This document shows positions 1 through 10,100 of a DNA stretch of 16,054 nucleotides, piece after piece; the stretch's first letter is position 1; every line of letters starts with the position of its first letter. The stretch spans positions 1-16,054 of the forward strand of contig JAOXYB010025114.1 of assembly GCA_028565635.1 (NCBI GenBank), in the 5' to 3' direction. The DNA is from Phoronis ovalis. Lineage: Eukaryota; Phoronida; Phoronidae. The notes below the pieces were generated by a model that ran no database searches, was not told the DNA's origin, and worked only from the letters and a program-made list of their open reading frames with translations. The position numbers were made by a program, and so were the translations under genes.

Positions 1-3000
1 CAGAGTTTTACCAACTTTGCATGGTTAAACCAGCTTATTAAGACAAAGATCTAGCGTCGTGTCTATGCTAACTAAAAAATCCAATATACCTGCATATTTG
101 GCAATTAAAAGTTCCCGATTCATGTTTCCGCCGATAACTATGAGGGATCTATTTAAAGGGTATGAACGTTAATTACATGAGTTATAACTATGTGGTCGAT
201 CAGTAATAAGGAATAATATGTGAAAGCACCTGTTGACAAACTTGATTTTATCTCTAACGGAATATATAATTGTTAATTGACTTGATAACGCTTCACTTCA
301 ATTATTCCGGCCAAAATCAGAGAAGCTAATGTATTTATGTTTTTTGCATAATTTATGAAGCGATAATGAACTAAACGTGACCGTACTGTTCTCGGAATAA
401 ATCATAAACATAAATCATAAACCAGACTAAAACTTTAAAAAGAAACTGTTATTGCCTTTTAATTTTTTAACAGAGGTTAATGATGTTCTTTTAATTTTTA
501 TTTACTGTTAATTATGCATTTGTATTTTTTTTTCGCATTAAACAAATAGATCAAAAGGTTTCGGAAAGACACAATGCTTTTTGACTACGTTAATTCCACA
601 TGTGTTGTGCTATTTTTTTGATTTTTATTCATAGTATTTTTTCAATTTAAAAACTTAATATTTCCAATATTTAAAGATTTAAAAATTTACAATTTAAAAA
701 CTGCGAATTCTTGATATCATTACATTCAGCCTCACAGCCAAAGAACTATTTGGAATTTTCAATAGAAAATTTAAACAAAGATAAATAAAGGCAAAACTTT
801 TAAACAGCTTCTAATTGCGAACCTCTCATTAAAAAGTAATTAGGAATATTCCTTTACCTATAAACTTCCTCGCTAAAGCACTGCGCCCCCTATTGGTCAC
901 AAGTAAACTAAAACAATAGTTAAAGTGCCATGTCTGTTCGTACTCTAGATATGCCACAATTTTTTATGTGTCATGGATAAAGTAATTTAGAAAACAATAT
1001 GGTAGGATTATTGTGTTTGCATGACGTAAGGAATTGTTGGTTTTTACTGTAACTATCTCTCGCAAGTTATTAGCATTTTATTTGATTATAGCAGTATTAT
1101 AATACGATATAAATATCCCTTCGGTTTAGTAGCTTTTTTTGTAAAAACAACTAAAATATACATATGTAAGATGTCATAATTACATGAATGCATATAATAT
1201 CGAGATAGCAGCCTGCCACGGTGATTTTCTCAAAGTTTTCTCCTACCACGAGACACGTTATATAAAACAGCGGAAAAAGAAACTCTCAGACAAAAGTGTA
1301 TAAGGCGAAATTCATGTACAACACTTCAGAAATATTTTTATATGGCAAATAACGAGCTAGAATGTCAATTGCAACAGGTTATAAATACATTATTTGTAAG
1401 CTACAACCGAAAAGTAAGAAATTGCAAGGATCTATACGATGCGTCGAATTCATTTTTCATAAATAAATTATGATGTATTAATTATTTCCATTAAGATTGA
1501 CAAGCCCTAGGATATCTATAAAATGTAGCTACGTGAAATGTGAAAAACAATGTGGAGACTGTTTACTAAAAAACATGAAATTATAATGTTTATTGATGAA
1601 TCTAATTATCCTGATCATTTATAATATGTGTAGTACAACATCAAAATATGCGTCAAAAGCATATCATTAAAACTTGAAAATTAATTTTATTGTATAGAAA
1701 CAGAAGAATGATTAAAATTAATGTATGTTGATATTTAGCCTAAACCAGCTAAATTATCCGTTTAACAATAAAAAGGACTATGTATTGTTTTAAAATTAAA
1801 AATGGTTTTTTGATTTTACTCTATAAAACAAAAGCAACAGGTGCAAATTCTGATAAGTTCTAATTAATATGCAAATCAGTCATTTATGTTTATACTGAAT
1901 TTCAAATAAACTAAAAGTGCCTACTCACCAAATACGCCCCACCACTAAGCAGCGTCAAAATAATAAACTCCTTATAGGCGTAAGTTCAATTTTGTAAAAA
2001 AATAATATAATTAAGATCTCGCGCTGAAATATAATCTGTGTAATTTACCAGTTATCTACAAACAAATGCAACAGGTATGTGGAGCTCACCTTACTTATAA
2101 TTTATCAATACCACTATTTCACTCAATCACGTCACTATGACGACAACCAATCGCATGGCCGATTTTTTGTAATTAAAATTAACTCTTTTGTCATCATTTT
2201 TTTCTAACGACTACAGTCAAATAATGTCGACTTACTTTCATGTGAATTTTTTTCGTAAAAAAATATCGTGCTTTGGTGACAATTTAATTCCTTTAAATTT
2301 AAACTGTAGCGAAGATATATTTTAGGCATATTTATATAATTTCACGTTGACTTTAAACTTCTCTGTATACAGAATAATAGCACCTGCCATCATTCAATGT
2401 ATGCGGGTATATGATCAAATGTATTCTGGAAATGATACATTTATTAAAATGACATATTAAAACAGTTAGATAAACTGTACTACATATATATTTCCGTAGT
2501 ATTTTTATGATATTTTTATCACTGTGGCAGTATACGTAAATTTAAAATTAAAATAATTAACATTTTTGGATGAAAATCATTACATTTGTCATGTAAGCAA
2601 AAGTTTTTGCAAAATAAACTCCGTTGCTATAGTGATTCTTTATTTAAAATGCTTTGTTTTAAATATGTAAGCAATGTATACTTTGTCTTAAGAACAGATT
2701 GTAGGAAAAACATTTTCTCCACCGTTGTTTAGTAAACATGTGAGTCTCAAAATAAAAGTAAATAACTCAGAAATTGGTGAGTAGGGACGATGTGTTTGAG
2801 GTGAAAAATGGAGAAAAGTATAAAAATATTTATACTCTTTGCATATACGACAGCTAAACTCTGTTTCAAAGGCTCTGGATTTAAGAAGTTTGTTAATTTT
2901 CATCCCACGAGATAAGACATGCTTGAATGTATTCATGAGGACCATGCAGACGTCTTATTCTTCTACTTATCTTTTCTTCATAAAGCCCACCGCGGCATCA

Positions 3001-3090
3001 GACAAACAGTTATATTATGTTGCTATACTGTTTTATAATCTATCGTAATAGTTCCTGACGCGTGGCAGTCGCGAGAACTGCCAATACGGA

Positions 3091-3126
3091 TTTATTTATG
3101 ACTATTTATGACCGTTTATGACCATT
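3091..3126 (+). repeat. Short period-10 tandem repeat (TTTATGAC core)
   Basis: Three TTTATGAC cores occur at exact 10-base spacing, followed by a decayed fourth unit. Only the two bases between cores vary. It is too short to be more than a minor simple repeat. Confidence 0.5.
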
Positions 3127-6100
3127 AATAGGACAGACAACATATTTTCCCCAGTGATATTGAAGAGATTTGGTTTTTGAGTTTACTCAGAATTAATCCT
3201 GAGTTGACCCTTTGTTGACTAAAATATAAACTCTATCATAACGCCAAAGGGCTTCATCCCATGATGTGATAATACATTTAGTCTTTTACCATTGTTAACA
3301 CCATTTGAATTCAACTAGGGGCATATACATTGGGAAATTATGTGAATTTAAATGTGTAGCATATAATTTATAGAGGTTTAATACCTTCATCTGAAATCAG
3401 GCTGATGAAAAACTGAATATAAAAGAAATATTTTATGTAAACTATGCATTAAAGATTTCATTTCTGTCTGTTATTATATGGTAAATGCAGAGCATAGTAA
3501 TTCGCTTCTGTCTATTTCAGTATTTCTATTTAGTAATTTTCATAGTGGTTGGAATATTTCACAGAACTGAACTTTAGACGGGTACCTCCAGCCGAGGTTT
3601 ATTATATTTTTTCTAGATGAAAAAGTGTTATAAATTCAAAGTTTATAGAATATCAATTTGCAGGCATATACATAATGCCATAACATTCAAGGGATCGAGC
3701 TACGTGTAATTTTGTATGAATGTTACGTTAGTCCGTTAATTTACACATTTGTCTGATGTTCTGTAGCAGAGGTTCTGCTTGTTTCGTCAGGCAATGTTTT
3801 TTACTTCTAGTATGTAGAAAATCAGTAGCTAGAAGCTACGTTGCAGAATATGCTTGAACAAATCGAATTGGCTCGCTCTATTAAACATGATACAATTTAG
3901 CATGACAATTAAAAACAAACATTTTTATATAAAAAAGTAAACCAACAAATACGTTAGGTTGAAATTATGTGTAATAGGTTTTTGTTTCTTGTACAGCAAG
4001 TGTGTTTGTAGCATATACTGGGTATAAATGTTCAAATTCACTAAATAGCATACGTAAACGTATAACTACATATATCATAATAACAAGATTGAATTAGTGC
4101 ATGTACTGTATAGTTAAAGTATATTTTCCATATTTTACCGTTTATTTTACTGTTTCCATACATGACAATTACAAGTTTGCAATTAAATTCATTTACGCTC
4201 TGAAAATACCAGCATAGTACTGGCATCATTTAAATAAAAATGCGATGCTTTTCGGTTAATTAACAACCTACCTACATGGTTGGCAGAAAGCCGTACAAAT
4301 TGGTGAGGGTTCCAATTAAATAGCATTAGAATTGTGATTATAAATTACTTGAAATATCTTTTTGTCTGCTTACTTTTCCAATTTTTCAAGAAGGATCTTA
4401 AAAGTATCTAGATACGATGTTCTGTAATACTTGCGCTCTGGCAATGTGGCAAAATTAAGCTAAAAAATGAATTCTTTTACCAATACGATGCAGATTCATT
4501 AGGATATAAATTGACATTTATTTCACATTAAATTATCTATGATCGTGGTTGCTATACACAAGCATTTTACGTACAGTTTGCCTTTAATACCTATTTCTTC
4601 CTGAGTTGTAAAACTACAAAGTGTATGTCCACAATACGTAATGCCAAATGTATGATTGTATGCTGTGCTCTATTACCGATGTATGGCAATGGACCACTAA
4701 TGTGTGAACTTTTTCCTTAGAGATAAAAGTGGAAATTCAAGTTTTTCAACTTAATGCTGATAGTATTTTAGTTTGTACTTGTTCGAATGTCCCAAGTACT
4801 TTCAAAGTTATTTTGCATTGTATTCGGAAATAGCTGGCAAAGTTTCCGAATAAGATACATGGAGACTATACATAATATAATCCTTTGGATCTATCATAAC
4901 AGACAAGCGCTTATGAAAGTACTTAACAACAATTCCCACAAACATTTTCCTGACCATTATTCGTTTAAGAAGCAAGTAAAAAAAACAATATTTTCTCAAT
5001 ACTATTAATCAAAGCAGCTGACAAACGAGTTCCAGTAACGAAGCGCCGTTTTCATGCGAAGTACAAAGAGTAAACATTATGACATTAAAATGACACCACG
5101 AAAACGATAAAACATAGCAAAAAGAAAGAAACCATGCAGACAAGATTCAATAAGCTTAATAATCTAGAATTCTATCCAGGTGTTGGAAGAAAAATAAAGC
5201 AGTTAAGTCGCGCGCTCAAGCACAGGTGATTTCTTTTAAAAAAGCCAGAGAAAAAATTAAAATTTCGATAACGTCGAAGAATTGTTATGAAAATAGATTA
5301 CATACAAAGGATTATAAAGCATAGCACATGTCAAGACACGTGCATAATCTACAAATAATCGTGAGAGTGGCGTCTGAGTACGCTCTCTTGGACATTAGGT
5401 GTAATCCCATACTTTTGACCACGATGAAAAGTTACTTTTTTCTCATAGAAGAAGCTTGTCTGTTAATATATTGCTGTAACATTAATTTTAAATGAACTTG
5501 TACAAATTGAGATATTTCGTGTCTGCGTCTTTAATATTTTGCTTCTGTTAGTTTCTACGAAGAAAAAACATCGCAAAAGTTTCGTTCGAATTAAATTTAG
5601 CGCCACTTTAGCCGGCACACTAGAACACCTGGTGTTGATTAAACGAACTAATTTCTAGGTCACAAGAGACTTTGAACACCCGGGGTACAAAGTATTCCAA
5701 TCCGTAATAAAACAGGTATAATAAAAGTATAATGTCCCACTGCATCAGTATATGAAGTACTAGAGGTATCAAGAGGAAAATTTTTAAATTAAGGTTTCTC
5801 CTACTATCACTGAAGAATCCGATAAAAATTAGTTCATGCAAAAATTTATTTACTGACATTAATTTAAATGAAACATAATGAAATCAACTCCAACAGTTCA
5901 GTATCAGAATTTGAACTTTGTCAAGCGTATTTTTCGTTGTGGCTCGTTAGCACCTTTAACAAAAGAAAAATTATTACATTATGCATGCCTTTCTACATTT
6001 AATGTATGACATTTTAATATCATAAAATATAATTATATCTGAAATTTAATTATGTTTACATTAGAAACAATTCGATAACTTAGATGTCTCAGAGTGCATT

Positions 6101-6474
6101 ATTGCGAGCACCGCTGAGTATGTGTGTCACACCTGCAAAGACGATAAATCTACTAGTTTGAAAAATCATAAAAAAGGCAAATTAACAAGAATATAAAAAT
6201 TACGGAATCTGTAGACAACTCAGCTTACTTATTCTTCCAGAAACCACTACTTTTTGTCCCAGTTTCATCATGATATAGCTGTCAATTCTACAGTTTTTGC
6301 CAGGTCATAAACTTGATTTACTAAAAAGAAAAATTTATGAAACTTTTAACATAAAGAAACTCTTCATTCATCTGATTTCTTCCTCAATATAAACAAAGAT
6401 GACTCAAACGTAACATCTTGTAGTCGAGTTGTTGGACCTCAGTGGCTCAGTAGCAGCTGGCTGGACGTACGAGG

Positions 6475-6525
6475 GTGTTTACAGTTGCGCTGATGTATTT
6501 GGCATTTATGGTTTCAGGTAAACAC
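6475..6525. repeat. Inverted repeat GTGTTTAC / GTAAACAC
   Basis: Perfect 8-base arms at 6475-6482 and 6518-6525 enclose a 35-base spacer. The spot is less A/T-rich than its surroundings. It may be the relic of a small repeat lying upstream of the gene; no coding frame or complete RNA gene fits it. Confidence 0.35.
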
Positions 6526-6799
6526 CGGGGTAAGTACTGCATAGGTGGTATTAGTACGAACAGACTTTAAGCTGTTATTTTTATTTGCTTCACCCGACTA
6601 AAATTGTCAGCTAGTAATAAATAAGGATGTGTTTTTATTTGCTTGTAGGATTTTTGTCTCATTATAAATATGTCATGTAATTTAAGAATAAAACCTTGAG
6701 TACCCCCCCGGGCGATTCCCCCCCTACAGCCTCTGTCTTTGATTAAAATCGGCAGTTAGAAAGTCTCAAGGTGACCGGATGTTCTAAACAGAATACGTC

Positions 6800-7091
6800 A
6801 CCAAATTTTTCGGCGCCATTTTTAATTTAGGGCTGCGATCGTCTGCTGTTCTGTTCGTTTTTCAGTAAATTTAGTTCACAGACAGCGTAAAGTGGACATT
6901 TTGAGTTTATTTTTTAAAGGATTTTGACCCTAACCGCGTATAAAGTTATAAGCTATGCTTTATTTTCAACTTTATAAAAAAGTGGTTGTTTGGATGAACG
7001 AGAACAATGCAATGCCAATGGAATAAGTGATGTGATGTACACCGAATAATATCGTATTAAAACTATTTCAAGCTAGAAATAGATACCAATA
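6800..7091 (+). promoter_or_regulatory. Putative core promoter and 5' leader of the SYCP2-like gene
   Basis: This is the stretch just before the first coding exon. At 6811-6823 lies CGGCGCCATTTTT, which resembles both an E2F-type half-site and the GCCATNTT core recognised by YY1-class factors; such sites are common at transcription starts of cell-cycle and germline genes. No convincing TATA box is placed ahead of it. The region from about 6840 to 7091 would be the leader and carries several upstream ATGs. The transcription start itself cannot be read from sequence; this is inference from position and motif. Confidence 0.3.
6994..7026 (+). promoter_or_regulatory. Upstream ORF in the putative 5' leader (10 codons)
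   Basis: An ATG at 6994 opens a ten-codon frame (MNENNAMPME) ending at TAA 7024-7026. Two minimal frames follow, ATG-stop at 7030-7035 and a four-codon frame at 7035-7049. All end before the ATG at 7092. If the leader is transcribed as drawn, ribosomes would have to scan past or reinitiate after them. Alternatively the true transcription start lies downstream of them. Confidence 0.3.
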
Positions 7092-7124
7092 ATGTCTGGA
7101 ACGAATACGGATAATCCTTTCTCT
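7092..7124 (+). CDS. SYCP2: SYCP2-like exon 1 (start codon exon)
   Basis: This exon encodes MSGTNTDNPFS (residues 1-11) and ends in phase 0 at the consensus donor GTAAGT (7125-7130). The ATG has A at -3. Without splicing the frame would run on to 7325 as a 77-codon peptide unlike any family I know, so the donor is the better reading. The short polar N-terminus is not conserved enough to confirm by homology. An alternative first exon upstream cannot be excluded. Confidence 0.6.
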
Positions 7125-10100
7125 GTAAGTACTTTGCAAATGGAACTGTTCGGAAGCGCTCACAGACCGAGTCTGTTCCCCATAAGGCATAAATCCCATA
7201 ATGTCATAATGATAATATCTGTTCCCCAGACCGGCCCAGACGAGTCTGTCTGGCTGGCAAATCTTAAACAGTTTATTCCGCTTGTAATGGGGAACAGATC
7301 TGATTCTCCGCATCAACACCACTAAGTGATTTATTTAAGGGCAAAACCTCATAAAACAAAACCAATTTTGCAAATTTCAGCTGGCAGATATAGAGTTCCC
7401 TGCATTTTTAGCTGACTGGTGAGTCAGGTGAGTGGGGAAAAGAGATGGCCTTCCAAGCTACCGGTTTATCTAAGCATGAAACAAGTAAAAAAATATGTTG
7501 GTTTACTATATAAAGCCTCATTGGTACTCCTGCAAGCATGACCCTACTATGGACAGCCTACGGCTTGTCCGTAGGGTCATGACCACCTCGTATCTCAGAC
7601 CAGCCGAAGTTCGAAAACACTTGCTTTCCTAATAAATTCCATCCAAATTTTTGCTTCTGCCTATTCCTTGACTACTCCGCTTCTTATACCACCGTATCTA
7701 GATAACTTAACCAAAGATTCAACAGCACATCAACATAAAATCCAAAATGCTTTCTTGAAGGTTTGTTCATCCATGGTATGGATATTATGATATTGCGCAT
7801 GTGTGAAGGCTAGTAGAACTTCGGCTGGTCTGAGATACGAAACGATCATGACCCTACGGACAAGCCGTAGGCTGTCCATAGTAGGGTCATGCTTGCAAGA
7901 CTACCTCATTGGGTGCTTCTGACTTCCGGGGGTTAATCAGGCTCCCGACTGATTAACAAGTCCTAATTCATACGACATATGTGTAGCACCAATATCTGAC
8001 GTATTAGTGCGAACGTTTTCCTAGTAAAATCTATTGTCTTTCGAAATTAACTCCAATGGCAATTGTCTTTAAATAATTTGTTTAATAATATTATCAACCG
8101 TTTCAAGTCTGCATGGGTAAAACAAATAAAAAACAGTAAAAATCAAAGAACATATAACATTACAGTTGAGTTAAAATTCAACAAATAATATGACACAAGA
8201 AAGATTTATACTTTTTCACTTCAGATAATAATAAACTAAGACAATCTAAGCACTGTTGTGCGAAGTTTTCATCAAACAGATGAGTGTTTGTTAAATTTGA
8301 AAGATGCTAGATTTTGACTAGGGTCATGACTAGGGAAGTGCAGGACCAATATGTGAGATATTGGGCATATAGTTAGGACTATTCTGTTGAACTTGTTCAC
8401 TGGCAAAGTTTTAAAAAGTCCAAATCGGATGTCTATTATTATAATGTTAAGATAATAAAGTGCTGGAAATTATTAAGTTAAACTTTCTTGTAAGCTATTT
8501 TGGCAGAATATTGTAATGCATGTTCCAACATTTCATTCCTAAGTATTTTTTTTTTAAAAACTAAATTTATATATGGTCAGAATTTGTTAAGAGCTTGTAA
8601 GTACAAATTTTAACAAGCTTCTTGCTGTTAGTTTATAATTGTTACCAAGTAGGTAGCAAAATATTTATTGTTTTCATTATCCTTTACAGTGTCACATACC
8701 AAACAGAAGTCCATTTACACTTTTAAGAAGTTTGGTGGATCAATGGTCCTTTCAGACTGAAATAAATACAAAAAAGTCATTTGATGCAGTTGCAGTTATT
8801 CTTGAAAAGGTAAATGATAATATGAAATATTAACTTGAGTAAATTACATTACACTGAGTAATTTGAAACCGAGTCATCTACAAGATGTTAGTTTTGGGCA
8901 AAACAAGTCTGTGGCATTTAGTTTGAAATAGATCCCCCAAAATGGACACAAGATGTAGTCTTTATTTCATTGTTAATGTGAATTTCAGTGCCTTTCACAA
9001 TTAACTTTTGTACCTGCTTTAATATTGTACTAGAACTAAAGATGCAACTAGATATTAATTATTTCCTTATAAAAATTACTTATTTTTTACTATCTCATTT
9101 TTAATAATTTTATGTACTTGGTCTGCTACATTTTGCCAAGATTTGATATGTACATTTGTAGGAAACACCGGTTACTCTTGTTTTTTGCAGATGTTCTCAA
9201 ACTTTCAATTCACCCAGGTTTTTTTGTGGTTAATGCTTGATGTAATAACTATAACATGTGTTACAGATTGCCACTGCTGGAGATGGTGTAGTTGGGGTGA
9301 ACTTAGAAAACTGCAGAATCTCTTTGCAGTTTGTACAGAAATTAGCGAATATGCAAGATGATTTTCAGCAAGTCTTGAACAAACAGTTTGCAGTCATACT
9401 AGGTAAACCTTAGATTTGTATTTTGTATTTGCATTTATATAGCCTTTTATCTTACAAAGCGGCTTTACATAAACTACAGAGCACTTTATTTTACACAAGT
9501 ACCCCCTACTTATGGGCCTCTTTACTCCAAGAACAATCTCAACCTCTGGAGACCATACAGTGAGTCTGCCGTATTCAGTACAATATACATGGGACTACCT
9601 ATTATAACTTAGTTATAATATTCCTAGACTATACAATATACTTAGTAAACTAGCAGGTACATATTTTATGGCTGATTAAAAATAAACATTACAATAGAAG
9701 GCTAATTAATGGTCAATTACTGGCATCAGTACCCTTCTTAAACGTCCCTGAGAGATAGAACTCACAGAGACAGTACCGCCATTTAACATAGAATCACGAA
9801 GAGTCCTTAATTATACTGTTGAGAGCCGAGTATTTTTACCTTGAAAGGCATGTACAAGCCCAAGATCAGACCTGTAATTTTTGGCATGCCAGGCAGAAGT
9901 GGTAACCACTAGCTGGTCCACCAAGCTAGTTTACTTGCAAAATAATAAAGTGATGCTACAAGTGTATCCATTTTTCAGGTATTGGGATAAATTGGCATAA
10001 ACACATTAACTTTTCTGATTTGTACTGCAGTTAAACATTAGAAAATCCATCATTTTAGAGCTTTTTAGCCACTCTTACGTGTTCTTGCGTTGCAAGAGCA

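Larger units (their letters stand above)
1..6780. other. Intergenic A/T-rich region, no supported gene
   Basis: I read both strands and found no chain of exons with phase-matched splice sites and no recognisable protein. The longest open frames are under 80 codons, overlap on both strands and have the composition expected of random A/T-rich DNA (many Ile, Tyr, Phe, Lys, Asn). The stretch includes a short period-10 repeat (3091-3126), small hairpins (3064-3082, 6475-6525), two C7 runs (6703-6724) and a lone minus-strand exon-like stretch at 1929-1970. A small or fast-evolving gene, or a distal exon of a neighbour, could be missed by eye. Confidence 0.55.

Noticed and set aside
4261-4305. Exon-like stretch ending AAATTG|GTGAGG
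   Set aside because: No good acceptor, and the short peptide matches nothing I recognise; it may be a repeat fragment.
4787-5008. 73-codon plus-strand open frame
   Set aside because: The composition is that of random A/T-rich DNA, an opposite-strand frame overlaps it, and there is no known motif.
6443-6454. TGGCTCAGTAGC, resembling a tRNA box A
   Set aside because: No box B at the right distance and no cloverleaf pairing could be found; a functional tRNA or clear SINE head is not supported.
7092-7325. 77-codon unspliced frame from the SYCP2-like ATG
   Set aside because: A consensus GTAAGT interrupts it after 11 codons, and the rest runs through the TCTGTTCCCC repeat cluster.
9143-9361. 72-codon plus-strand frame
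   Set aside because: It overlaps the exon at 9267-9402 in a different frame; the exon frame has the splice phase and homology support.
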